From: Paratrimastix pyriformis
Lineage: Eukaryota; Preaxostyla; Paratrimastigidae
NCBI GenBank assembly: GCA_027972325.1
Contig: JAPMOS010000180.1
Location: forward strand, 1-60,776
DNA: 60,776 nt
Reading direction: 5' to 3'
The notes under the pieces were generated by a model. That model was not told the DNA's origin and did not search any database. It saw only the letters and a list, made by a program, of their open reading frames with translations. The position numbers were made by a program, and so were the translations under genes. Shown piece after piece: positions 43,810 through 54,222 of this stretch; position 1 is the first letter of the stretch; each line of letters opens with the position of its first letter.

Positions 43810-44687
43810 TGGGCCGCTCCGGCCGCCCAGAAATCCTGAAGGCGCAGACGCGCCAGCTGAGGTTCTTCGTCGGCTCCGAGTGGCCGGAAGCAGCCGGGCG
43901 GAAGGCCCGCGGGTCCTGCGGCAGGAGCACGGGCCAGTCCACCGTCAGGGCCAGCAGCAGGGGCCACCAGGGCTGGCTCGGCCAGACCGGGGCCAGCAGG
44001 GTGCACTCCACGCCGGGCCCGGAGTGCTGCAGGTGGCGCAGGACGCGGTGGATCTGCGAAAGGGGGTTGACCCAGCTGTTCTCGCCGGGCTCCCACCGGG
44101 CCGAAAACGTGTCGGCGCGCAGGGACTGCACATCGCGGTGGCGGCTCTCGTAGCGGGGCACCTGGCGCGTCGCGAAGGTGGCCATGCGGTCGATCGAGTG
44201 CGGGCCCCAGAGCCGGTCCAGCGAGCGGAACAGCGCCGGGTGGAGCATCCAGTCGCTGCGGTCGAAGTCCCGCGAGAGCTGGTCCGCCGTGGTATTCGTC
44301 ACGCCCGCCACGTGCTCGGCCTGCAGGGTAATCCCGTGGCGCGCTGCGAGGCGTGGATGGCCCGGGCGATCCCGTCCAGGGCCTGGTTGAGGCGGCCGAA
44401 CCCGTTGAGGTGGGCCACCGTCGTCGCGTTGTCGACCTGGAAGAGCACCGTGCGGCCCCGCCAGGCCGGCGTCGCGGCCCAGATGCGCAGGGCGTTGAGC
44501 ACGGCCATGCTCTCGCGCTGGTTGATGGGCGTCTCGCGCATGACGCCCGTCCAGGGCCCTGGGCTGTCTCGTTGCGCTCCAGCCAGCAGGCCCCCCAGCC
44601 GATGTCCGAGGCGTCCGTGGCGCAGGTCAGATCGGCCGGCGCCGGGAGCGGACAGGCCCGTTCCAGCCCTCGAGGCCCTCCAGCCAC
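43766..44687 (-). pseudogene. DIRS-1 RNase H region
   Basis: RNase H of the Ty3/DIRS type. Blocks seen are LTCATDASDIGWGACWLER (first Asp), NQRESMAVLNALRIWA (Glu), LFQVDNATTVAHLNGFG (Asp) and HVAGVTNTTADQLSRDF (last Asp). A Trp/Arg-rich linker (SIDRMATFATRQVPRYESRH) leads to the recombinase, as in other DIRS pol genes. Confidence 0.8.
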
Positions 44688-45547
44688 CAGCGGAGGTCCC
44701 CCCGGGCCGGCTCGTCCAGCATCACGCAGCAGTGCCAGTTAGGGGCTGCTGCGACCACGCGGTAGACGTTGCGCAGGAGAAACTTGGCGGGCGCCACGGC
44801 CCGCGAGACGGACAGGCAGAGGCCCGCCACGTGGGCCACCCGGCGCACGTGGGGCCGCGAGCAGCGCAGCAGCCGGGCGATCTCGTGCCGGATGGTGCGC
44901 CGCTTCTCGGCGGGCACGCAGTAGCGCACCTGGGGAGCGGTCTCGACCTCGTACCCCAGGAACTGCTGCCGCGGGGCGGGCGAATGGCACTTCTCCAGCT
45001 TGAGGTTCATGCCCGCCTGCTCCATCACGGCCACGAAGCGCGCCCACTCGCGATCGGCCTCGGCCGGCCGACTGGCCACGATGAAGTCGTCGATGTAGGA
45101 GAGCATCCGCAGGCCGCACGAGGGGCCCCGGAGGTACTCGCAGAGGGGCCTGAGAAACTTGGTAAAGGCCCAGGGCGCACAGGAGAGGCCGAACGGGAGA
45201 ACCGTGTAGACGTAGTAGCGGCCCCGCCAGGCGAATCCCAAGAGCTGCTGGTCGTCGGGGTGAATGCGCAGGTGATGGTAGCCCTCGGAGAGGTCCGCCG
45301 TCGAGATGTAGTCCCCGTCGCGCAGCAGGGGCGCCAGCGTGGTCAGGTCCTCCAGCTTGAAGGCCGGCGCCTGGACGAAGGAGTTGACGAAGCGCATGTC
45401 GATGCACAGCCTCAACTTGCCGTTCTTCTTGGGCGCGCACGTCAGCGGGGAGATGTTGTGCGGCGGCGCCTGGACGGGTCGGATCGCGCCCGTCTCGAGG
45501 AGGCGAGCCACCTCCTGGTCGACGAAGGAGGCGTGCTCGGGGTGCAC
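44627..45547 (-). CDS. DIRS-1 reverse transcriptase
   Basis: A 306-codon open frame. It carries the RT motifs in order: KNGKLRLCIDMRFVNSF (motif 1-2), ISTADLSEGYHHLRIHPDDQ (catalytic Asp of motif A), LPFGLSCAPWAFTKFLRPL (motif B) and MLSYIDDFIVAS (catalytic YIDD), then GMNLKLEKCHSPAPRQQFLG (thumb entry with LG). It converts the element RNA to DNA. It is most like Ty3/DIRS reverse transcriptases. The ATG at 45547 is only the first in frame; the protein probably continues from upstream. Confidence 0.9.
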   Translation of the reverse strand: MHPEHASFVDQEVARLLETGAIRPVQAPPHNISPLTCAPKKNGKLRLCIDMRFVNSFVQAPAFKLEDLTTLAPLLRDGDYISTADLSEGYHHLRIHPDDQQLLGFAWRGRYYVYTVLPFGLSCAPWAFTKFLRPLCEYLRGPSCGLRMLSYIDDFIVASRPAEADREWARFVAVMEQAGMNLKLEKCHSPAPRQQFLGYEVETAPQVRYCVPAEKRRTIRHEIARLLRCSRPHVRRVAHVAGLCLSVSRAVAPAKFLLRNVYRVVAAAPNWHCCVMLDEPARGDLRWWLEGLEGWNGPVRSRRRPI

Positions 45548-45599
45548 GTAGTTGGGCAGAATGGGAGCTGCACGGCTTGCAGAGGAGCGGGATGCGGAA

Positions 45600-47566
45600 G
45601 CCGTGCAGGAGCCAGTTGTGCACGGGGCGGGGCAAGTGGAAATGCTCCTCCCAGAAGGCCCGGAAGGGCGGGAGGGAGGGACGCCCAGTGCTGAAGCGAG
45701 CTGGTGGTGGTGGTGGTGGTGGTGGAGATGCGGCCGGCCCGAGAGCGGGGGGATGGTCGCACCGTGGCGGCGGCAGCGGGGAGGGCGGCGGTGATGGTGG
45801 TGGAGAAGGCGGACCCCGTTGCTGCCGCGGCGCGCGGGCTCTGCGCGCCGTTACTGCTCGCCGGCGCCGCCCGACTGCGCCTGCTGGCGCCCGCCGGCGG
45901 AGCCGTTGTTGCCGCCACCATTGTCGAAGCGGCGCCGCTGCGGGAAGCTGCGCTGCTGGCGCTGGGCAAAGTCGTTGAACCGGTCGCCGCCTCGGCCAAA
46001 CCCGCCGCCATAGCTGCGCCCGCCGAAGCCGCCGCGGCCACCCGACGAGCGGAAGTCGCGATCCCGGCCCCCGCCCATGCGACGCCCGCCAGCCTGGCCG
46101 CCGCGTTGCTGCTGCTGCTGGCCGGGCAGGGCGCGCATGCCCTGAGCGAGGCGGATGGCGAAGTCGAGCTGCTGGAGGTTCTGGCCCGTGGCGACCTCGG
46201 GAGCGGTGCGGACATACTCGTACATGCGGGCCACGTCGGGGCAAGTGCTGTGTGCACCCAGGCGAGCCGCTTGCGGTCCACGATGGCGGAGGCAATGGAG
46301 CGAGCAAAGCAAGAGAGGGCGGCGCGCAAGTCCTCCTCGGTGCAGGGCAGGCGCGCCAGCCGCTCAAGGTTGAGCGATTCCCGGTGAAGGCGCTGGAGAA
46401 AGCGGAATTCAGCCCTGGACTCGCGGGCAAGGCCCGTGACGGAGCCGAGCTGGGGAAAGTCGCTGGGCACGGCAACGCCCCGGACAAATGCCCGGGCGCG
46501 CTCCAGTGCGAGCCTGTCAGAGGCCTCGCGGTCGCCAGGCTGCTGCTGCGGGTCGGCTGCGTGCCGGAGCTCATCCTCGTCGCCGGCGGCGGCAGCGTCG
46601 TCCTCGTCCGCAAATTCGCCCTCGGCGCCGGCGGCATCATCGTCGCCGCTGGGCGGGTCGGCCTCCCCGGAAAGGGACCGGGAGCAGCCCGGGCGAGCCG
46701 CCGGAAGGCTGCGGCGGCTGGGACTTGGTTGGACGGGACGATGGTGGCAGTGGCCTGGTCGGGCCGAAAAACGAGAGCGGAGCAGGCTCATCCGCGGCCG
46801 GCACGGCGGCGGCACCACCGGCACCCGGGGGGGCACCAGCAGCACCGCGGGCAGCAAGGCCGGCCTCCTGAGCGGAAGGCAAGGCCGCGGAGGCAGCAGC
46901 TGCGGCCACGAGCAAGGCCCGCTGCTGCTCGAGAAAGTCCCCCAGCGAGGCCTCCATCACGCGCCGGATGTAGAGGTCGAGGCCTTCCTGGGGCTGGGGG
47001 GTGACGGCAGAGTGATTCTGCAGGGCCGGGGTGGGCACAGGGGGCGCGGGGGGCAGCGGGACGGTCCCCTCGGGCCCGCTCTGGGCGGCACCGTCGTCGT
47101 CGAGGTCCTGGGATGGTAGCGGAGCGGTCGCGGTGGCCAGGCCGGACGCAGCCTGCGCAGCGGAAGCAGCCTTGTGGACAGCCGCAGCCGCCTGTAGGGC
47201 CTGCGCCGGGCTTGCCGGGCCACCGGGAGCCGCCCCGGACACGCGGGCATCCGTAACCATCAGCCGGTCCAAGAAGGTCGAGCCCGGGCCGCGGGTGCCC
47301 CTTCCCGCCGAAACGGCACTCGAAGAGCCACTCGAAGAGCCGTTGGGGGTCGGATTGGGTGTCCCAGGAGTTGGAACCTTGATGTTGATCTTGGGCATCG
47401 GAGGGTCTTGAAGTCGATGAGTAGAGGCCATTGGAGTAGAGTTTCGTTGTTGTTCGGTCGGTAGTCCTTGAAAAAACGGGTGTTCACCACGAAAAAACGA
47501 AGGCACTGTGCTGGTCCGGGGCGCCCCCTTAAGTACTGGAATTGGGCGGGAAATTTCAGATCTCAT
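45600..47566 (-). pseudogene. DIRS-1 Gag-like region
   Basis: Nucleocapsid-like region. The N-terminal block (47566-46637) is Pro/Ala/Ser-rich with a helical segment GLDLYIRRVMEASLGDFLEQ. A middle block has FPQLGSVTGLARESRAEFRF and LERLARLPCTEEDLRAALSC. A C-terminal block near 46150-45900 is Gly/Arg-rich (RRMGGGRDRDFRSSGGRGGF), like an RGG RNA-binding tail. Position at the 5' end of the element agrees with Gag. The start is inside the terminal repeat region, so the true ATG is unclear. Confidence 0.6.
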
Positions 47567-49244
47567 TTTTTCAACTTTTGCTCTGTTGTGATTTCGACAT
47601 CCGTGCTTTTTTACCCTCTCTTGGGACCCCTTCCGGAGCCCAAATCGGGGTCACTTCACGGTTCGATCATGGACCGTTGGCCCGCAATTACCTTAACGGT
47701 TTTCGGAGATCGGAGATTTGCCGAATCTCGGGCCGTTAACCCCGAATCTCACCCCTTCCGATGCGTGTTAAATTTTTTCGTTTCTTGGCTCCCTTTGACC
47801 TCTCTCTCCGATTTTTGTTGTGATTTATGGACGCGTATTGGACACGCTGCCCGTCGTGACCATACGATTTTAATTTTAGGATTGGTTTTTTCGGTCGAAC
47901 CAACCCTATCGACCACCGGTCGACCCATGTCCATCCTGACCGGTTCTCCACCCAGGACACTTTTTGAGATGTTTCCAAGTGCTTTCACCTGGGTTTGACT
48001 TGTGACTTTTCTGCATTGTGTGGTGTTTATCATGAAGAACAAGGAGATATAGCACCTAGACTGCCGAAGACGGAGGCTGTCGGCTGCTATCCTGAGTCTT
48101 ACGATGGATAGTTCAGATCTCATTTTTTCAACTTTTGCTCTGTTGTGATTTCGACATCCGTGCTCTCTTGGGACCCCTTCCGGAGCCCAAATCGGGGTCA
48201 CTTCACGGTTCGATCATGGACCGTTGGCCCGCAATTACCTTAACGGTTTTCGGAGATCGGAGATTTGCCGAATCTCGGGCCGTTAACCCCGAATCTCACC
48301 CCTTCCGATGCGTGTTAAATTTTTTCTTTTCGCCCGATGTTCTTGGCTCCCTTTGACCTCTCTCTCCGATTTTTGTTGTGATTTATGGACGCGTATTGGA
48401 CACGCTGCCCGTCGTGACCATACGATTTTAATTTTAGGATTGGTTTTTTTCGGTCGAACCAACCCTATCGACCACCGGTCGACCCATGTCCATCCTGACC
48501 GGTTCTCCACCCAGGACACTTTTTTTGAGATGTTTCCAAGTGCTTTCACCTGGGTTTGACTTGTGACTTTTCTGCATTGTGTGGTGTTTATCATGAAGAA
48601 CAAGGAGATATAGCACCTAGACTGCCGAAGACGGAGGCTGTCGGCTGCTATCCTGAGTCTTACGATGGATAGTTCAGATCTCATTTTTTCAACTTTTGCT
48701 CTGTTGTGATTTCGACATCCGTGCTTTTTTACCCTCTCTTGGGACCCCTTCCGGAGCCCAAATCGGGGTCACTTCACGGTTCGATCATGGACCGTTGGCC
48801 CGCAATTACCTTAACGGTTTTCGGAGATCGGAGATTTGCCGAATCTCGGGCCGTTAACCCCGAATCTCACCCCTTCCGATGCGTGTTAAATTTTTTCTTT
48901 TCGCCCGATGTTCTTGGCTCCCTTTGACCTCTCTCTCCGATTTTTGTTGTGATTTATGGACGCGTATTGGACACGCTGCCCGTCGTGACCATACGATTTT
49001 AATTTTAGGATTGGTTTTTTTTCGGTCGAACCAACCCTATCGACCACCGGTCGACCCATGTCCATCCTGACCGGTTCTCCACCCAGGACACTTTTTTTGA
49101 GATGTTTCCAAGTGCTTTCACCTGGGTTTGACTTGTGACTTTTCTGCATTGTGTGGTGTTTATCATGAAGAACAAGGAGATATAGCACCTAGACTGCCGA
49201 AGACGGAGGCTGTCGGCTGCTATCCTGAGTCTTACGATGGATAG
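47498..49244. repeat. DIRS-1 right terminal repeat, three tandem copies
   Basis: The right inverted repeat (47498-48053) and its outer extension run to 48111. The block from TTCAGATCTCATTTTTTCAA to TTACGATGGATAG is then repeated at 48112-48672 and 48673-49244 (about 560-570 bp each, nearly identical; the middle copy lacks a short TTTTTACCC stretch). Only one copy is expected in a DIRS element. Confidence 0.92.
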
Positions 49245-50016
49245 TATGGACTTTCTTCTTCGTAAAGACCAACTACACAATGAAATACCTGATGGTAAAA
49301 TTGTGTTTAAGACAAAGGAACAAGTTGAAACTGAGCAAAAACTAATGCAACAGGCTGTAGAAGAATTCGAGCAACAACAGGAACAGGCAAAACAAGCACT
49401 CAAAGCTCGTCCAAGAGCACCTCGTGCAATTCATTTCCCTAAGCCTCCAAAGAAACCTAAGAAGGCAAAGATTTCACTCAAACGTGAAAACGACATCAAT
49501 GAGCTGCTCGTACTGACTAATCAACTCGGTATGGACCAAGAAAAATACAATGTGGCATTCTTCGCTGCAATGTCTGATGATGAACTGATGCAATTCAAAA
49601 TTGACCTCTTTAAAGTTGTTGATGCAAAAATGGATGAATCCTTTCACAGTAGCAAACATGTAACTGAAATGCTGCTTAAGACTGCTGATATAACTGAAAA
49701 GATAATGCCTAAATACCTTCATGGTTATCGTGATTCACTGGAATGCTCTCATGAGGAAATTCAAAAATGCCTCGATGAAATGATTAAGAACGGTGATATG
49801 GAAGACTTATTAAAGTCTAAAATGATGCAACCTAAGTATCAATTGATGATGATTCTCGGCGGTAATTTACTCGGACAAGTCACTTCTAATATGAAAGCCG
49901 CTAAGTCTGTTGTGGTTAAAGCAAAAGAAACCCTCGACACTGTCCAAAAAAACTCACCCGTGTCGCAAACTGTATTACCACGTTCGGCTACATCGGAATC
50001 GGATGTCTTCTTCTAA
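49237..50016 (+). CDS. 259-aa protein of the virus-like block, unknown function
   Basis: An open frame of 259 codons. The N-terminal third is charged and coiled-coil-like (VETEQKLMQQAVEEFEQQQE), followed by a basic Pro/Lys patch (FPKPPKKPKKAKISLKRE). The rest is a mixed helical domain (about residues 90-235) with LMMILGGNLLGQVTSNMKAA near the end, and the C-terminus is Ser/Thr-rich. No family is recognised. Codon use is AT-rich, unlike the flanking DIRS genes. The first ATG (49237) is made of DIRS-1 terminal bases; the next in-frame ATG is at 49246, so the native start is uncertain. A virion or assembly protein is possible but unproven. Confidence 0.6.
   Translation: MDSMDFLLRKDQLHNEIPDGKIVFKTKEQVETEQKLMQQAVEEFEQQQEQAKQALKARPRAPRAIHFPKPPKKPKKAKISLKRENDINELLVLTNQLGMDQEKYNVAFFAAMSDDELMQFKIDLFKVVDAKMDESFHSSKHVTEMLLKTADITEKIMPKYLHGYRDSLECSHEEIQKCLDEMIKNGDMEDLLKSKMMQPKYQLMMILGGNLLGQVTSNMKAAKSVVVKAKETLDTVQKNSPVSQTVLPRSATSESDVFF
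50012..50015 (+). promoter_or_regulatory. TCTA word 17 bases before the membrane-protein ATG
   Basis: TCTA in an AT-rich context, overlapping the stop codon of the previous gene. A second TCTA lies at a matching place before the fibre gene (50539). TCTA is the late-promoter core of CroV and mavirus; two occurrences are weak evidence. Confidence 0.25.
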
Positions 50017-50028
50017 TCACCACTAAGT

Positions 50029-50493
50029 ATGTTTGCTTCTCCTAATTCTTATTTATCCTCAATTTTTTTCTCCATGAATAGTATTGAATCATCCATGGCT
50101 TCTGACACTAAATCTGCAATCGACCTAAAAGACATCACAATCAAATCAATCAGTGGTGTATCGTATTGGCTTATCACAAAAACTCTCTCACTGCGGAGTG
50201 ATTATGCACACTACTTAAATGTTGGCTTAGCTGGCGCCGGCGGACTTACCATTGTGGCTCCAATCCTACAAAACCTGATCGATGGAAAAGACCTGATGAC
50301 TGGAATCTCCTTTGATTCCCTAATGCTTAAGAACGCACTAATCGATGGCGGAATGACTCTGGTTGTGTATCAGGCACTTCGTTTTGCTTTTGGAGATAAA
50401 GTCGATGCAAGCCTTCTGAATCATTTTGCTACTGTCGCATGCTCTGTGATCGGTGGTGACATGATTCGTCCTTACATCCTCTCTAAGCTATAA
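50029..50493 (+). CDS. 154-aa putative membrane protein of the virus-like block
   Basis: An open frame of 154 codons. The N-terminal 40 residues are Ser-rich and polar. Hydrophobic segments are at about 63-86 (LNVGLAGAGGLTIVAPILQN) and 105-125 (LIDGGMTLVVYQALRFAF), and a weaker one near 133-150 (HFATVACSVIGGDMIRPYIL), so two or three membrane spans are likely. Small Gly-rich membrane proteins are common in dsDNA virus and virophage gene clusters. Alternative starts at codons 16 and 23 (MNSIESS, MASDTK) could be used. The spacing to both neighbours is short. No family is recognised. Confidence 0.6.
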   Translation: MFASPNSYLSSIFFSMNSIESSMASDTKSAIDLKDITIKSISGVSYWLITKTLSLRSDYAHYLNVGLAGAGGLTIVAPILQNLIDGKDLMTGISFDSLMLKNALIDGGMTLVVYQALRFAFGDKVDASLLNHFATVACSVIGGDMIRPYILSKL

Positions 50494-50538
50494 ACTTATT
50501 GTCAACTGACCTTAATATTTTCATGCATTTTGTATTTT

Positions 50539-50542
50539 TCTA
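50539..50542 (+). promoter_or_regulatory. TCTA word 18 bases before the fibre-gene ATG
   Basis: TCTA within TTTTTCTATTGCGG, between the stop of the membrane protein and the ATG at 50557. The spacing to the ATG is almost the same as for the previous gene. Confidence 0.3.
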
Positions 50543-50556
50543 TTGCGGTTATATAG

Positions 50557-53503
50557 ATGGAACCACAAAAGAAAGTCATCTTTACTGACAGAATCTCTCT
50601 CGCTAACACTTTTGGTTACGATAGAGTAGCTGTCGAAACTCAGAACGAAAATCCTCTTGAACTTAGATGTGATGCTGTATTAAAGAAAGATGTAACTATT
50701 GATGGAGAAACAGTATTAGGAAACAATCTTACAATCAATGGCGGCACTCATACAGTCAATGGTGAAACTACATTTAATGGACTCGTCAAATTCAATAGTG
50801 ATGTCATTTTGCCTTCTGCACCTATTCCTGACATGTCAATTGGACAACTGTCTAATGTTGATGTGTCAACTGGACTTGGTGAAACAAATACTGCTTTATG
50901 ATGCTACTTCTCAATGCTGGAAGAATTCTGCTGCAAATGAATCAACCACTGCTAAATACAACACCATCACAGAAATGACTGCCGGTAATGGCACTTCAGT
51001 TAATAATGTACTTATGGCTTCAGGAAAAGTCACTGCAACCAATGCACAAATTACCTCTTTTACAACTGCTGGATTGGTTCATTGTGATGCCTCTGGAAAT
51101 ATGTCCTCATCAACTTTGATAAATTCAGATATCACTGATGGCACAATTAATGATTCTAAACTTAACACTATTAGCACCGCTGGAAAAATAGCTAACTCTG
51201 CTACAACTGCTACTGATGCAAGTTCTGCCTCCACTATTGTTCTTAGAAATGCAAGTGGTGACACTAAAGTAAACAATCTCTCTGCAAACACTGTATTAGC
51301 AAACTCTGTCAAATCAGTGACTTCTGGAAACTTAGACATTCAATCAAATGGTAATGTAAACATTGATATTGATAATGACAATAATGAAACGGGCAAAAAC
51401 TTCACTGTAACGACAAACAATGGCGCCTCTACATTGTTCCAAGTGAATGATGCTGGAAAAATTATCATTCCTACAATGGCTTCTGCTAATATAGTTCATT
51501 CCACTGCAACTGGTGAATTGGCTGTCTCTAAAATAGTATCAACTGATATCGTTGATGGAGCTGTGACTGATGCAAAAATAGCCTCTTTATCTATTCCAAA
51601 TGCACCTTCCACAATTGTACAACGTGATGCTAATAGCAAAATATACTGTGCTACTGTTGTAGCTGATAAAGTGGCTCCAACTGGTGCAACATTGAGTGTT
51701 CCTGCTGCTATCTCATGTAATTCTATCACTTCTGGTGCTATAACATGCACAGGCTCTCTGAAGACTGCAATCAATGATGCTCAAATCCTCGGCACTGACT
51801 CATCTGGTAATGTCGTATCTGGTGCCTTTCCTCTCGCATTGACTGCTAACTCAATCACTACAAGCGGTGGCAACTTAATCATAAATAATCCAATCGCTGT
51901 TGACAATATAATTCCTCTTAATACTTCTCTCAAAATTGGTAACTTCACTGTGAATTCAACTGATACCACATTCGAAAATGCTGATAACACTACGTTCACA
52001 ATCAAGTCAAAAGGCAACATCAAATACAATAGCGATTACAATGCTAATGACACTTCTCCAAATCATACATTCACTATTGGTGCTACTGATATGCTTTCCA
52101 TATATTCAAATAAACTTAAGACTGCATTTCCATTTGAATGTCCATTTATCGGCTCTAATACCGGTTCCCTCAAAATATCAATGTATCCTTATGGTAACAC
52201 CAACTGGAAGCTCTGGCGCAAATGCTGACTTCCCTGGAACTGGTGCGGCATGTGCCGGGTATGATATGAACAACGCAATTCGATTCCGTGTTTATGACAG
52301 TAATTCTACCGGATTAATCTTCGAAAACTCAAACAATGTATGCAACTTCTCGGCAAATTCCAATACTGGTACCTTCTGGACTCGTGGACTGCTCACTGCT
52401 GGTGGTAATTTGGCAAGTCCAAAAATTAGCTCAGTGGCATCTTCTGCAAATCTCGGACTTAAAATTGGATTCAATGGAACTGTTGATAACGCCTGGGGTG
52501 CCTATATGTCTGCAACCACTTCATTTGACGGAACTACTGCATGTGTCGGATACGATTTCTCAGGACAAGCACTTCGACTTAGGGCTTATAACAATGCTAA
52601 CTGTGGTATACTATTCGAAAACAGTGACAATGTGACTAACTTCTCTGTCAATTCAAACTCTGGCGCATTATTTGTACGGGGTATGGCTTCATTTCCTGGT
52701 GGCATTCGTCTTCCACAAAATGTGAACGGTTATCTCGTTAGTGACCTAAATGGATTCATCACGACTACAAGTAGCATTTGGCGTGCTGAAAATATCGCTG
52801 GAAAAAGTAACACTGTCGCTTCTATCACCTCAACTGGAAATAAAATCAACATCTCTGGTGATACTGACTCTGCTTTTATACGGCTAACAACTCGAATTAT
52901 GGCGTATCAATTTCTTCTGGTAGCGTGAACTGTATGAACTTTGGAGAAACTCGTATTACTTCGCCTCTCATTCGTTCTACCACTCAATCAACTGGTGATT
53001 CTCTGCAAGTGTACATCGATTCCAATGGAAAAATGCATGTTCCTTCCTCATCTATTCGGTACAAATCAAATGTTGTCGATATGGAAGACACTTCTTACAT
53101 CTACAATCTTCGTCCTGTCAATTTTATCTTTAAAGATGACCCTAAAAGCACTAAGTGTTATGGACTTATCGCTGAAGAATGCGCTCCTGTATGTCCTGCT
53201 CTGGTATATTATAAAGATAACATTATCGAAGGTATCAGACAAGACAGACTGCCATTTATGCTGCTCAATGAATTAAAACGTCTCAAAGTACAATGTGATT
53301 CAATCACTGCTGAAAATAGCTCTGTTACTGCTCGATTTGATTCATTAACAATTGAAAACGCTTCACTAAAAGCACAAATAGAAACATTGAAAACTGCTGT
53401 AGCGGAAATCAGACAGATGATTTCTGTTACTTTCGAAACGACTCAACCCTCATCAATTGACAATGGTAAGATGGCATTTTATGTCGCTGACGACTCTGGA
53501 TGA
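50557..53503 (+). pseudogene. Fibre-like protein with C-terminal peptidase S74 chaperone domain
   Basis: A long AT-rich gene fossil with roughly three breaks. The body is rich in Ser, Thr, Asn and Gly with repeated short strands (for example GNLDIQSNGNVNIDIDNDNN), like beta-helical fibres. Around 52240-52690 two similar modules of about 95 residues share GYD...NNA-type openings and GLIFENSNNVCNFSANSNTG / GILFENSDNVTNFSVNSNSG. The C-terminus (about 53060-53500) has the S74 signature SSIRYKSNV (Ser and Lys of the autocleaving intramolecular chaperone), LRPVNFIF, CYGLIAEECAPVCPALVYY and LPFMLLNELKRLK, then coiled-coil heptads (IENASLKAQIETLKTAVAEI). S74 domains trimerise and release phage tail spikes and also occur in eukaryotic dsDNA viruses. 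A host-attachment fibre is the likely role. Confidence 0.75.
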
Positions 53504-53516
53504 GCTACAAAGGGGG

Positions 53517-53622
53517 GGGCTGTGCTCATGACTAGTCTTCGTATTCACCCGACTTTCAAAGAATAATAATAATAAAAATAAAACTGAAAATAGTCCACAT
53601 CACCCCGTCGTTTCGAGTCGAA
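53517..53622. repeat. DIRS-2 left inverted terminal repeat
   Basis: About 105 bp (GGGCTGTGCTCATGACTAGT ... CCCCGTCGTTTC), reverse complement of 58962-59074. It contains an ATT/AAT triplet run. Confidence 0.92.
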
Positions 53623-53732
53623 TCCAATCCAAAATGGGATGGGAAGGGTGGGGGAACTAACATATAAGTAGGAAAAAGTCAGCAAAGAAGGAAAGACCAC
53701 GGAAAAGGACCGCGAGGTTGAGGTGAGAAGAC

Positions 53733-54222
53733 CTACCACGCGAAATCCAGCACGAAGTCAAGAAGAAGAGAGGAAAAAAGCCAGAACGAGGTCACAAAAG
53801 GAAAAACCACCTCCAATGGCTTAGCGGCGCGGCCGCTGGAACTTCTGCTGCCGCTGCGGCGCAGGAGTGGAGGCCGCTGGAGGCGCCCTGCAGCAGGCCC
53901 GGGCCGGGAGAAACCGCCCCTGAAGCGCGCGAACCGGTAAGGACGGCCAGAGAAACCAGAAGAGGGCTGGTGCTGGCCGCCGGAAGAGAAGCCGGACGCA
54001 GGAGCCGAGCCGCGACCACGCTGGAAGAAACCGCGTTGGTGCTTGCGGCCCGCCAGGGAGGGGACGCCCAAGTTGGCCGCCTTGAACAGAGCCGCGGCCG
54101 CCTTGTTGCCCGCGATGCGCTCTGCGGGGAAGACAAAGTGCCAGGCACGAGGAAGACAAAGGAAAAACGGGACAGCGAAGAGAGGGAAACAAAGTGAAAA
54201 GATGAGACCTCCCGGTGCTCAT
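53733..54222 (-). pseudogene. Arg/Gly-rich coding-like block between ICR and terminal repeat of DIRS-2
   Basis: On the - strand it shows AGNKAAAALFKAANLGVPSL followed by an Arg/Gly/Phe/Ser-rich tail (HQRGFFQRGRGSAPASGFSS), resembling the RGG tail of the DIRS-1 Gag. A preceding frame (54443-54219) has DQVLFGSSLVFVHFADTKAD. In DIRS elements little or nothing is expected between the internal complementary region and the terminal repeat, so this placement is odd. It might be a displaced Gag part or a captured gene. Confidence 0.4.

Larger units (their letters stand above)
41411..49244 (-). mobile_element. DIRS-type retrotransposon 1 (tyrosine recombinase)
   Basis: A DIRS element read on the - strand. 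Inverted terminal repeats are at 41440-42013 and 47498-48053, and the right one is followed by two more tandem copies to 49244. Outer extensions at each end (GTGAGTCGACAGCCG on the left, ...CTTACGATGGATAG on the right) are both found, reverse-complemented and joined, in the internal complementary region at 42161-42262. This is the layout by which DIRS elements rebuild their ends on a circular intermediate. Gene order is Gag, RT, RNase H, tyrosine recombinase. The coding parts look broken in a few places. Near-identical terminal repeats suggest a young insertion. Confidence 0.92.
49237..53503 (+). mobile_element. AT-rich virus-like gene block, left part
   Basis: The base composition drops abruptly to AT-rich at 49245 and three + strand genes follow closely: a 259-aa protein, a 154-aa membrane protein and a fibre-like protein with a peptidase S74 end. 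The compact, same-strand layout and the S74 fibre point to an endogenous dsDNA virus or virophage/Polinton-like element. No capsid, ATPase, protease or polymerase gene lies in the window, so the family cannot be named. DIRS-1 abuts it on the left and DIRS-2 interrupts it on the right. It appears to resume at 59119. It is a fossil with roughly three breaks in its largest gene. Confidence 0.6.

Noticed and set aside
43880-45694. 604-aa + strand protein
   Set aside because: It is antisense to the DIRS-1 RT, RNase H and recombinase region, whose - strand motifs are clear; GC-rich coding leaves the opposite strand open.
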